From: Sphingomonas sp.
GTDB taxonomy: Bacteria; Pseudomonadota; Alphaproteobacteria; Sphingomonadales; Sphingomonadaceae
DNA length: 44,428 nt
Direction: 5' to 3'
NCBI GenBank assembly: GCA_013817375.1
Contig: JACDCV010000003.1
Coordinates: 1-44,428, forward strand
Shown: piece after piece, positions 19,485 to 27,995 of the stretch
How positions within the stretch are numbered: the stretch's first letter is position 1
How the letters are laid out: each line of letters begins with the position of its first letter
Position numbers and translations under genes: made by a program
The notes under the pieces: model-generated
The model's input: only the letters and a program-made list of their open reading frames with translations
Database searches by the model: none
What the model was told of the DNA's origin: nothing

Positions 19485-20248
19485 TCATCTGAAACGGCCG
19501 CCGAAGCGCGCCTCGACGCGCGCCAGTGAGTCACCCGGATCGCGACGATCGCAAGCTCGTAGAGCGCCGCCAGCGGGATCGCGAGCATGAGCTGGGAAAT
19601 GGCGTCGGGCGGGGTAAGCACCGCCGAAATCGCGAATGCAGCGACGATCGCATAGCGGCGGCCCTTCACCAGCTGCTCGCGAGTAACGACGCCCGCTCGC
19701 TCCAGGATCATCAGCATTATCGGCAGCAGGAAGGCGACTCCAAAGCCGAACAGGAACCGCGTGCAGAAGCTCAGATAATTGCCGATCCCCGGAAGCGCGT
19801 CCTTCTGAACTCCGCCGACTTCGCCCTGGAAGCTCAGCAGGAAGTGAATCGCCCAGGGCATGGCGACGTAATAAGCGAAGGCCGCTCCGCCGGTGAAGAA
19901 CACGGGCGTCAAAAGCAGGAAGGGCAGAAGCGCCTTCTTCTCCTTCGCGTAGAGCCCGGGTGCTACGAACTTCCACAGCTGGATCGCGAAAAAAGGAAAG
20001 CCGAGCATCAGCGCGGTGAACAACGCGACCTTCACATCGACGAAGAAGGCCTCGAAGATGTCGGTAAATATCACCCTGCCCTGCCCGGCCGCGAGCAGCG
20101 GCTGCACCAGGAAGCCGAAAATGGCTTGAGCGAAATACAAACTCACGAAGAACAGCACCGCAAGCACGACGACCGACCACAAAAGTCGGCGCCTGAGCTC
20201 GATCAGATGCTCCATCATTGGCGCCTTGGTGTCGTCGATATCGTTCAC
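19485..20248 (-). CDS. tatC: Sec-independent translocase TatC; 3' end uncertain
   Basis: MEHLIELRRRLLWSVVVLAVLFFVSLYFAQ, VAFLLPIMLMILERAGVVTREQL, LTPPDAISQLMLAIPLAALYE. The ORF-track frame runs on to 19196 through the sRNA and antisense to the kinase; another frame stops at 19485. Confidence 0.85.
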
Positions 20249-20610
20249 GGCAACTCGCGGGCATCAGGCGGGCGCGGCGCTGGCGGCGTGTCGCCGGGCG
20301 GGTCGGGAGGCGCCGGGGGCAAGTCCTCAAGCGGGAGCGCCGGCTCGTCGGAGGTCAGGTTCTGGCCGGGAAGGGCCGGAAATTCGCGCATGATACGCTC
20401 ATTCTCTCCGCGCCACTTCTTCTCCATATCCTCAAGCTCGGCCTCGTGGATCATCGCCTCGACGCCGGTTTGGAAATGGCGGGCCATCCCCCGGACTTTG
20501 CCTACCCAGCGCCCGACGGTGCGAAGCGCCACCGGGAGGTCCTTGGGCCCGATCAGGATCAGCGCCGCGACCGCGACGATGATGAGCTCGGTGGAATCGA
20601 CGCCGAACAT
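20245..20610 (-). CDS. tatB: Sec-independent translocase TatB
   Basis: MFGVDSTELIIVAVAALILIGPKDLPVALRTVGRWVGKVRGMARHFQ. Confidence 0.93.
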   Translation of the reverse strand: MFGVDSTELIIVAVAALILIGPKDLPVALRTVGRWVGKVRGMARHFQTGVEAMIHEAELEDMEKKWRGENERIMREFPALPGQNLTSDEPALPLEDLPPAPPDPPGDTPPAPRPPDARELP

Positions 20611-20627
20611 CGGCTCGGCAGCCCTGC

Positions 20628-20897
20628 TCAGCCGCGCGTCTGGCTGTCGCTCGGCGGAGCCTCGCGGCTACGCGGTTCTGGAGTGACGTCGATCGGCCGC
20701 TCCGGGGCGCGGCTCTGGGGCGGAAGCTGGCGCCCTTCATCGGCGGGGCGCTCGTCCTCGTCTTCCGAGATGCCCTTCTTGAAGCTCTTCAGCCCCTTTG
20801 CGACGTCGCTCATCATCGCCGAGAAGCGATTGCCGCCAAATAGCAGCAGGATGATCACGCCAAGAATGATCCAGTGAATGAGGCTGAACGAGCCCAT
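20628..20897 (-). CDS. tatA: Twin-arginine translocase TatA
   Basis: MGSFSLIHWIILGVIILLLFGGNRFSAMMSDVAKGLKSFKKGI. Confidence 0.93.
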   Translation of the reverse strand: MGSFSLIHWIILGVIILLLFGGNRFSAMMSDVAKGLKSFKKGISEDEDERPADEGRQLPPQSRAPERPIDVTPEPRSREAPPSDSQTRG

Positions 20898-20926
20898 GAG
20901 CGCACTCCAATCGGTTCAAGCGCTAT

Positions 20927-21517
20927 CTAGTCGGCTTCGTCTTCGCTTTCCAGTCGCTCGTCCACTTCCCCGTCGAGCTGAAGCTGGAACACCCCTTCGT
21001 CGAGCGGATCGAGCAGGCCCGCGGCCTTGAGATCGTCGATTCCCGGAAGGTCCCTCCGCGACGTGAGTCCGAAGTGGGTCAGGAACTCCGTTGTGGTCGC
21101 ATAGAGCAGCGGCCGCCCCGGCGACTCGCGCCGCCCGGCAGTCCGAACCCACCCTGCCTCCATCAGCACGTCGAGCGTTCCCTTGGAAATCTGAACTCCG
21201 CGGATTGCCTCGATCTCCCCCCTGCTGACCGGCTCGTGATAGGCGATGATCGCCAGCGTCTCGGTCGCCGCCCTCGAAAGCCGCCGAGGCTCCTCGCGGG
21301 TCCGGCGAAGTAGGTGAGCGAGATCGGCCGTGGTCTGGAAATGCCAGCGGCCGCCGCGCTCGACCAGCTCGATTCCATGGCCCTGGAAGCGCTCCGCGAG
21401 CTCTGCGAGCGCCGCAGCCACGTCGCCCTCGCCGACATGAGCCGAGATTTCAGCCACGCTCAGCGGCTCGGCGGAGGCGAAGACGGTGGCTTCGACGGAG
21501 CGCAGCAACTCGTCCAT
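20927..21517 (-). CDS. scpB: Segregation and condensation protein B
   Basis: LSRAATETLAIIAYHEPVSRGEIEAIRGVQISKGTLDVLMEAGWVRTAGRRESPGRPLLYATT. Confidence 0.95.
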   Translation of the reverse strand: MDELLRSVEATVFASAEPLSVAEISAHVGEGDVAAALAELAERFQGHGIELVERGGRWHFQTTADLAHLLRRTREEPRRLSRAATETLAIIAYHEPVSRGEIEAIRGVQISKGTLDVLMEAGWVRTAGRRESPGRPLLYATTTEFLTHFGLTSRRDLPGIDDLKAAGLLDPLDEGVFQLQLDGEVDERLESEDEAD

Positions 21518-22269
21518 CAGGCCACCTTCAGGCGCAAGGGAGCGAACGGCTCCCGCTGGTCAAGCTCGATCCGGCCGCGGCGGGCAAGCTCGAGCGCCGC
21601 GAGGAAGCTGGAGGCCAATGCCGAGCGCCGGAGCAGCGGATCGTCGGTCATCGGCAGGAATGCCTCGATGTCGGTCCATTCGACCGCCATGCCGAGCATG
21701 TGGCTGAGCCGGTCGAGCGCTTCCTCGAGTGTCATCACCGAGCGGGGGTGAACCACGTGCATCGGCGGCGAAGTGCGCGCCTTGACCGTTCCATAAGCGG
21801 CGAACAGATCGAACGCGCTCGCCTGCCACGCCGATTTGCGGACCAGCCGGAGCCCTTCGGGAGAGACACGCTGGAACACGTCGCGGCCGAGCCGGTCCCG
21901 CCCCATGAGCCGTGCCCCAGCTTCGCGCATCGCATCCAGCCGCAACAGCCGCATCTGCAGCCGAAGCGCAATTTCCTCCGGGCTTGGATCGGCCTCGGGG
22001 TCCTTGGGGAGAAGCAGGCAGGACTTCAGATAGGCAAGCCAGGCTGCCATCACGAGATAATCGGCGGCGATCTCGAGCTTCAGCTCCCGAGCCTCGTTCA
22101 GATAGGTCAGATATTGCTCGACCAGCTCGAGGATCGAGATCTGCGCGAGGTCGACCTTCTGCGACCGCGCGAGGCTCAAAAGCAGGTCGAGCGGCCCTTC
22201 CCAGCCGTCGAGGCTGAGATTGAGCTCGTCGCCTTCGCGGCCCGCGCTGTTCAGGGAGACAACCGCCAC
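21517..22269 (-). CDS. scpA: Segregation and condensation protein A
   Basis: LDGWEGPLDLLLSLARSQKVDLAQISILELVEQYLTYLNEA. Confidence 0.95.
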   Translation of the reverse strand: MAVVSLNSAGREGDELNLSLDGWEGPLDLLLSLARSQKVDLAQISILELVEQYLTYLNEARELKLEIAADYLVMAAWLAYLKSCLLLPKDPEADPSPEEIALRLQMRLLRLDAMREAGARLMGRDRLGRDVFQRVSPEGLRLVRKSAWQASAFDLFAAYGTVKARTSPPMHVVHPRSVMTLEEALDRLSHMLGMAVEWTDIEAFLPMTDDPLLRRSALASSFLAALELARRGRIELDQREPFAPLRLKVA

Positions 22270-22310
22270 GAGGGAAGCTTAGCCAGACAGGCGGATATTG
22301 AAAGGAAACA

Positions 22311-22365
22311 CGTCATTGCGCGAAGCGTCAGCGACGAAGCAATCCACAATTTTGTGGATTGCTGG
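22311..22365. repeat. REP-like intergenic repeat with palindrome
   Basis: CGTCATTGCGCGAAGCGTCAGCGACGAAGCAATCC plus palindrome GCAATCCACAA-TT-TTGTGGATTGC (22339-22362), abutting the nagZ stop codon. Confidence 0.7.
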
Positions 22366-23376
22366 CTACGCCAGCGCGAGGAGTTCGTCCCGTTTCGCCA
22401 CTGCTTCCTCAAAGCTCAGGCCGTCCGGGTCCACGGCGATCGATTCCATGGCTCGCTTGAGGCGTTTTTCGCCCTCGGCACTCATCGCCGGCACAGCGGC
22501 CGCAATCGCGACCATTTCATCCATCTTGCCCGAACAGTGAAGCGCGACGTCACAGCCTGCCGCAACGACTCCCGCCGCCCGCTCGCCAAAGCCGCCCTTG
22601 AGCGCCTCCATCCCAAGGTCGTCGCTCATCAGCCAGCCGTCGAACCCAATTCTCCCGCGGACAATGTCCCGGATCACCGTCTTCGACTGGCTCGCCGGGC
22701 GCTCCTTGTCCCAGGCGGTGAAGATTACGTGCGCCATCATCCCCATCGGCGCCCAGTTGAGCGTCTTGAACGGTTCGAGGTCGGTCGCGAGCTCCTCATC
22801 GGACGCTTCCACGACCGGCAGGGCCTTGTGGCTGTCGCACAAAGCGCGGCCATGTCCGGGCAGATGCTTGATCACCCCGGCCACCCCGCCCGACCGGAGC
22901 CCGTCAAGCACGGCCCGGCCGAGCGCCGCAACCTGCATCGGCTCCGACCCGAGTGAGCGATCGCCGACGATTTCGTCGCCTTCCGGCCGGCGGACGTCGA
23001 GAAGCGGCAGGCAGTCGACGTTGACCCCGCTTGAGCGAAGCATCAGCGCAAGCGCCCGCGAGTTCGCCTTCGCCGCCGCGATCGCCGACGATGGCGCGCG
23101 TTCGTAGAGCCGGGCAAAGTCCCAGCCGCAGGGGAAGGCCGGCCATTCGGGCGGCTTCATCCGGGCGACCCTTCCGCCTTCCTGGTCGATGAGAACCGGC
23201 AGATCCGGTCGGCTCGAGATTCCCACCAACGTATCGGTAAGCGCCTGCACTTGGGCCGGGTTCAGGCAATTGCGCTTGAACAAAATGTAGCCGGCAGGGT
23301 CCGAATCCTTGAAGAACGCCCGCTCGTCTTCGGTGATGACCGGTCCGGAAAGGCCGTAGATTGCAGCCTGCATCAA
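22366..23376 (-). CDS. nagZ: Beta-N-acetylhexosaminidase
   Basis: LIDQEGGRVARMKPPEWPAFP, GVIKHLPGHGRALCDSHKALPVV, LMSDDLGMEAL. Confidence 0.95.
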   Translation of the reverse strand: MMQAAIYGLSGPVITEDERAFFKDSDPAGYILFKRNCLNPAQVQALTDTLVGISSRPDLPVLIDQEGGRVARMKPPEWPAFPCGWDFARLYERAPSSAIAAAKANSRALALMLRSSGVNVDCLPLLDVRRPEGDEIVGDRSLGSEPMQVAALGRAVLDGLRSGGVAGVIKHLPGHGRALCDSHKALPVVEASDEELATDLEPFKTLNWAPMGMMAHVIFTAWDKERPASQSKTVIRDIVRGRIGFDGWLMSDDLGMEALKGGFGERAAGVVAAGCDVALHCSGKMDEMVAIAAAVPAMSAEGEKRLKRAMESIAVDPDGLSFEEAVAKRDELLALA

Positions 23377-23379
23377 AAC

Positions 23380-24087
23380 CTACCTGGCAATGAAGCAGCT
23401 TTCGCCGGCCGCTTCGAGGGATTGGCAAACCTGCCGGGCCTGATCGGGCGAGGTAGCCGAGGCGCGCAGCCGATAGCCGCTGCTTCCGCCGGCAGAATAA
23501 GGAACGACGATCTTCGTCAGTCCTGCAACGGCAGGGAATCGGGTGCTTAGCGCAGTCCAGGCGCGCTCCGCCTGGGCGGTGTTCCGGTAGGCGCCGAGCT
23601 GGACGACGCTGCCCTGGGCTCCCGAAGGCCGGAGCTCGGGCTCCGGCGCCTGCGGCGTCTCGGCCGGAAGCGGCTCCCTGGTCTCGCCTGGCGGAATGCG
23701 CTTGGGCTCCACTTCCGGCTCCACCTCGGGCTCAGCCTCCGGCTGGCCGGCGAGACGCGAATCCACATCCTGTCCAGCGCTGGTCTCGAACGCGGTCTGG
23801 CTGTCGCCCGCGACGTCGAGCCCGCCCGGGTCTTGGGGTTTCACCTTGTAAGGGCCTTCCGCCGCCCGGATCAGCTCCGGAGCGCCTGGAACTCCGCTGT
23901 CGCTCCGCCCCAGCCAAAAGAAGGTCCCCGCGATGGCGGCCGCGGCGACGAGTACGATTACAAGACCGGCAAGCATCCGCCGCGCCGAAATTCCGCTCGG
24001 CGCATCCTCGTCGTCGACCTCCTGGAGCCAGGGAAGGTCCGTGTCGTGCGCTCTGCTGTCGCTCACCGCTCTATTTTCGCTTTCCAA
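23380..24087 (-). CDS. SPOR-domain membrane protein
   Basis: N-terminal TM; C-terminal GSVVQLGAYRNTAQAERAWTALSTRFP...VVPYSAGGSSGYRLRA. Confidence 0.85.
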   Translation of the reverse strand: MESENRAVSDSRAHDTDLPWLQEVDDEDAPSGISARRMLAGLVIVLVAAAAIAGTFFWLGRSDSGVPGAPELIRAAEGPYKVKPQDPGGLDVAGDSQTAFETSAGQDVDSRLAGQPEAEPEVEPEVEPKRIPPGETREPLPAETPQAPEPELRPSGAQGSVVQLGAYRNTAQAERAWTALSTRFPAVAGLTKIVVPYSAGGSSGYRLRASATSPDQARQVCQSLEAAGESCFIAR

Positions 24088-24845
24088 GCCAGTCCAATCA
24101 CTGCGCAGCTATAGTCTATTCTTTGCATCCGCTGACAGAGGACTTCGGAATGCGCATGCGACGTGGTTCCAATCTGAAAGCGGTAGAATTTCCGGTCCTT
24201 CGAGTTTCGAGCATCGACGACGACCGCAGGAAGCGTTCCGACAGCCGGATAGGAACGCTGCATGCGTCTCCAGCCGAGCTTCGCTTGCCGACGCGTTGCG
24301 AATGCGCCGATCTGCACGAGGCGGCCGCCCGCACCCGCTGCCTGGCGCGACGGCCACAGCTGTCGCGGCTGGACCGCAGGCGCAACGGCCGGCGCTGCAA
24401 CTGGCACAGGCGCGCTCGGACTTGCGACTGCGCTGGCCTGCGGCGCCTCGGCCGCCTGATTTCGACTGACGGGTGCAGAGTTCTGCCGCCTGGGTGGCGT
24501 CTTCGCCTGGCGCGCAGGCTTCGCCTCCGGGCCCTGGGGCACTGAAGCGGCTTCCAGGCTAAATGCCTCGCGCTCGCTTGCAGAAGGCGGCTGCGGCTCC
24601 GACTGAGCGACCACCGGCGCTGCCTGCGGCCGGGGAAGCGGCACCGTCTGTGCCGAAACCGCCGGCGCCGGAGCCTGCGAATTGCGCTCCTGGATCAGTG
24701 TCACACCGCCGAACAGGATCGCCGCCGAAGCCGCGCCTGCGACGAAGATCGCGGCGCGCGAAAAGCCGCGTTTGGCTGCCACTGTGGCAGGCGCCTGGTC
24801 ACTGAGCCACGGCAATCGATCCGTGGCCGAAAGCGCATCGGACAT
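24063..24845 (-). CDS. SPOR-like membrane protein, tandem with preceding
   Basis: N-terminal TM; C-terminal GRLVQIGAFATRRQAKLGWRRMQRSYPAVGTLPAVVVDARNSKDRKFYRFQIG. Confidence 0.8.
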   Translation of the reverse strand: MSDALSATDRLPWLSDQAPATVAAKRGFSRAAIFVAGAASAAILFGGVTLIQERNSQAPAPAVSAQTVPLPRPQAAPVVAQSEPQPPSASEREAFSLEAASVPQGPEAKPARQAKTPPRRQNSAPVSRNQAAEAPQASAVASPSAPVPVAAPAVAPAVQPRQLWPSRQAAGAGGRLVQIGAFATRRQAKLGWRRMQRSYPAVGTLPAVVVDARNSKDRKFYRFQIGTTSHAHSEVLCQRMQRIDYSCAVIGLAWKAKIER

Positions 24846-26579
24846 TCAACGCATCTCCTCGGCGGCTTCCACCCCCATCAGGTCCAGTCCGCTTCGGATA
24901 ATCTGCCCGATGCCCGTCGCAAGTTCCAGACGGCTCCGAGAAAGTTGTGGATCGTTTTCAACGAGAAAGCGCCGCTCCGGATCGTCGTTGCCGCGGTTCC
25001 AGAGAGAGTGGAACCCGGCCGCCAGATCGTAAAGGTAGAATGCGATCCGGTGCGGCTCGTGAGCGACGGCCGCGCTCTCTACCGTCCGCGGATATTGCGC
25101 GGCGAGCTTGACCAGCCCCAGCTCCTCTTCATCCAGCAATGCAAGGTCGGCGGGCGCAGCGACATCGACGCCGGCGTCAGCGGCCTTGCGCTTGAGCGAG
25201 CTGATCCGCGCGTGGGCATATTGGACGTAGAACACCGGATTGTCCTTCGACGCCTCGACCACCTTGGCGAAATCGAAGTCGAGCGGAGCGTCGGCGCGGC
25301 GGGTCAGCATGATGAACCGGACAACGTCCTTGCCGACTTCATTAACCACATCGGCTAAAGTGACGAAGGTGCCGCCGCGTTTCGACATCTTCACGGGCTC
25401 ACCGGAACGGAACAAACGGACCATCTGAACGATCTTGACGTCGAGATCGACGCGGCCGTCGGTCAGCGCCTTCACCGCCGACTGGACCCGCTTGACCGTG
25501 CCGGCATGATCGGCGCCCCAGATGTTGACCAGATGATCGGCCGTCTGCGCCTTCTCCAGGTGATAAGCCGCATCGGATCCAAAATAGGTCCAGCTCCCGT
25601 CCGACTTCTTCATCGGCCGATCCTGGTCGTCGCCGAACTGCGTGGACCGGAACAGGCTCAGCTCGACCGGCTCCCACTCGTGATGTTCGTCAAGGCTCTT
25701 GGGCCGTTCGAGAACGCCCTGGTACACCAGTCCCTTGGCGCGGAGCGTGTCCATTGCCTTCTCGACGGCTCCGGCCGCCTGGAGCGCCGCTTCGGATGCG
25801 AACTTGTCATGGCGGATGTCGAGCAAAGCCAAATCAGCGCGGATGAAATCGAGCATCGCCGCCACCGCTCGCTTGCGGAACAGATCGAGCCACTCGTTCT
25901 CCGGCGCCGTCGCATATCTGTCACCAAATTCGGCGGCGAGCTCGGCACCGATCGGAACCAGATAGTCGCCCGGATACATGCCTTCGGGAATGTCCCCGAC
26001 GTCCTCGCCGAGCGCCTCGCGGTAGCGCAGGTGAACGGAGCGGGCGAGCGTCTCGACCTGCGCGCCCGCGTCGTTGACATAATATTCCGTGGTTACGCTG
26101 AACCCCGCAGCCTTGAGCACCCGCGCCAGCGCATCGCCCACTACAGCGCCCCGGCAATGACCCATGTGAAGCGGCCCGGTGGGATTGGCCGACACATATT
26201 CGACGTTCACTCGCTCGGCCTTGCCGACGTTCGAGCGCCCATATTCGTCGCCCTTGCGAAGGATCGTCCGCAGCTCGTCGCGCCAGGCATCGGACGAGAG
26301 CTTCAGGTTGATGAAACCGGGTCCGGCAATCTCGACCGACGTCACCGCCGGCACTGCCTCCAGCCTGGCCCCGATCAGCGTTGCCAGCTCGCGCGGATTG
26401 TAGCGCGCCTGCTTGGCCAGCACCATCGCTGCATTGGTCGCAAGGTCGCCGTGCGCAGGGTCGCGCGGCGGCTCGACCGCGACATTGCGCCGGTCGAGCT
26501 CAAGCGGCAGGCTACCGTCGGCCTGAAGGTCGTCGAGCACTCCGTCGAGGAGCGCCGAATATTGCGCGTAAAGGCTCAT
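24846..26579 (-). CDS. argS: Arginyl-tRNA synthetase
   Basis: VEYVSANPTGPLHMGHCRGAVVGDALARVL; KMSKRGGTFVTL; C-terminal DALR region. Confidence 0.96.
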   Translation of the reverse strand: MSLYAQYSALLDGVLDDLQADGSLPLELDRRNVAVEPPRDPAHGDLATNAAMVLAKQARYNPRELATLIGARLEAVPAVTSVEIAGPGFINLKLSSDAWRDELRTILRKGDEYGRSNVGKAERVNVEYVSANPTGPLHMGHCRGAVVGDALARVLKAAGFSVTTEYYVNDAGAQVETLARSVHLRYREALGEDVGDIPEGMYPGDYLVPIGAELAAEFGDRYATAPENEWLDLFRKRAVAAMLDFIRADLALLDIRHDKFASEAALQAAGAVEKAMDTLRAKGLVYQGVLERPKSLDEHHEWEPVELSLFRSTQFGDDQDRPMKKSDGSWTYFGSDAAYHLEKAQTADHLVNIWGADHAGTVKRVQSAVKALTDGRVDLDVKIVQMVRLFRSGEPVKMSKRGGTFVTLADVVNEVGKDVVRFIMLTRRADAPLDFDFAKVVEASKDNPVFYVQYAHARISSLKRKAADAGVDVAAPADLALLDEEELGLVKLAAQYPRTVESAAVAHEPHRIAFYLYDLAAGFHSLWNRGNDDPERRFLVENDPQLSRSRLELATGIGQIIRSGLDLMGVEAAEEMR

Positions 26580-26647
26580 CTTCTCTCGCGAAAGCGGGGA
26601 GCGAGCGCCTCTAGCGCAGCACCAGGGCGTCGTCACCTGTTCGGGCT

Positions 26648-26677
26648 AGTGTCCGCTTTCGACCCATTGCGGACATT
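26648..26677. repeat. Palindromic repeat copy 1
   Basis: AGTGTCCGCTTTCGACCCATTGCGGACATT; related copies at 27625 and 27965. Confidence 0.75.
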
Positions 26678-26763
26678 GGCAGTTACGGTGAACCAAGAGT
26701 AGTTCCCGACCGAGGATTGACAGTCGCGCAGTGGACAGGCCGACTTGCCGCGAGCGTGTGACC

Positions 26764-26788
26764 GGAACGTGGCGTGGCCGCAGCAGTT
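26764..26788 (+). promoter_or_regulatory. Candidate EcfG-type promoter upstream of cupin gene
   Basis: GGAAC-N16-AGTT (one mismatch in -10), 32 nt upstream of the ATG. Confidence 0.4.
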
Positions 26789-26820
26789 CAGTTGACGGTG
26801 CGCGAATGAGGAGCAGGAAG

Positions 26821-27153
26821 ATGACGGTCACCGTCACTCGGAGAGACGAGGCGAGCGAGGCCGACGCTCTGACCGAACTCAGCAACGCCGGCTTTTCGGC
26901 CGAAGCGAAGGATTATCCGCCAGGCACGACCAAGCCCCATCAACATGACTACGACATTTGCCTTCACATAATAGAAGGCGAGTTCCGGCTGAACCTCGTG
27001 GACGACGGCGATGTCCGCAGGTGCCGCCCAGGGGACCGGGTTTATGTTCCCGCAGGCACTGTGCATTTCGAGGACCACGGGCCGCTGAGGATAATCGTGG
27101 GCCGGCGCCCTGCGACCGAGGGGTCCGAATTCAGCAACTCGAAAGGCGCTTAG
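26821..27153 (+). CDS. Cupin-domain protein
   Basis: PHQHDYDICLHIIEGEFRLNLVDDGDVRRCRPGDRVYVPAGTVHFEDHGPL. Confidence 0.85.
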   Translation: MTVTVTRRDEASEADALTELSNAGFSAEAKDYPPGTTKPHQHDYDICLHIIEGEFRLNLVDDGDVRRCRPGDRVYVPAGTVHFEDHGPLRIIVGRRPATEGSEFSNSKGA

Positions 27154-27154
27154 C

Positions 27155-27580
27155 ATGCGCGACGATGTCGCTGGCCGGCTTTCCCTTTGCCTGTTGTTCC
27201 TGAGGTTGAGCCTTGGCCTGGTGATGATGGTGTGGGCGTTCGACAAGATCCTGAACCCCGGTCACGGCGCGGCGGTGCTCGAAGGCTTCTATGGGATCGA
27301 AGGCGTTGGCGAGCAGGTCGTCCGAACGATCGGTATCGTTCAAGGCGTGATCGTGCTGGGCTTCCTCTTGGGCATTGCCAAGACCTGGACCTACGGTGCC
27401 GTGCTCCTGATGCACACGGTCACGACGCTGGTCTCCTGGAGCGCCTATCTTGAGCCGCTGGAGAACATCCTCTTCTTCTCGGCCTGGCCGATGCTCGCCG
27501 GTTTCGTGACCCTGTTTCTGCTCCGCGCAGAGGACGGGACCGCGACCTTGGGTGGGAAAGCAGACCCGCCTTGCAAGTAG
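27155..27580 (+). CDS. DoxX-like integral membrane protein
   Basis: Four hydrophobic segments; LRLSLGLVMMVWAFDKILNPGHG...GIVQGVIVLGFLLGIAKTWTYGAVLLMHTVTTLVSW. Confidence 0.65.
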   Translation: MRDDVAGRLSLCLLFLRLSLGLVMMVWAFDKILNPGHGAAVLEGFYGIEGVGEQVVRTIGIVQGVIVLGFLLGIAKTWTYGAVLLMHTVTTLVSWSAYLEPLENILFFSAWPMLAGFVTLFLLRAEDGTATLGGKADPPCK

Positions 27581-27624
27581 TCCCGCCTTACGCTTTGCTG
27601 CCGGCGGCCTCGATCACGGCCTTT

Positions 27625-27652
27625 AGTGTCTGCTTTCCGCCATTGCGGACAT
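27625..27652. repeat. Palindromic repeat copy 2
   Basis: AGTGTCTGCTTTCCGCCATTGCGGACAT. Confidence 0.75.
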
Positions 27653-27693
27653 CAGCAGCTTAGGTCGTGCTCGGCAGATTGCGAGCAGCCGAA

Positions 27694-27730
27694 CTAGAAA
27701 GGGGCGCACGCTCTTCCGAGCGAACACCCC
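27694..27730 (-). terminator. Terminator downstream of small secreted peptide gene
   Basis: Minus strand GGGGTGTTCGCTC-GGAA-GAGCGTGCGCCCC-TTTCTAG: 13-position stem with one mismatch and a GGAA loop. Confidence 0.65.
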
Positions 27731-27755
27731 CTGTTAGTCCCCTCAGTGGACCCAA

Positions 27756-27872
27756 TTAGCAGCAGGGAAGGCCGCACGCCTTCGCGAGAGCGTGAACTGC
27801 CTCGGGCGCAGCCGCATATGCCGCTGTACCCGAGAAAGCCAACATGGCTGCTGCCACGAACAGTTTCTTCAT
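27756..27872 (-). CDS. 38-aa putative secreted cysteine-containing peptide
   Basis: MKKLFVAAAMLAFSGTAAYAAAPEAVHALAKACGLPCC*; signal peptide with AYA-A cleavage motif; GGAG 6 nt before ATG; TATATT -10 upstream; own terminator. Confidence 0.65.
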   Translation of the reverse strand: MKKLFVAAAMLAFSGTAAYAAAPEAVHALAKACGLPCC

Positions 27873-27964
27873 AGGAGACTCCATTGCTCGCCTAGCCAAT
27901 ATAGGTCGGCGTCCATTGGAATGCCAGTGGCCGCTCGCCTTCAGGCACCTTCGCCCGAGCGCCC

Positions 27965-27995
27965 AATGTCTGCTTTCCACCCCAAAACGGACACT
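27965..27995. repeat. Palindromic repeat copy 3
   Basis: AATGTCTGCTTTCCACCCCAAAACGGACACT, at the dgt 3' end. Confidence 0.75.
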
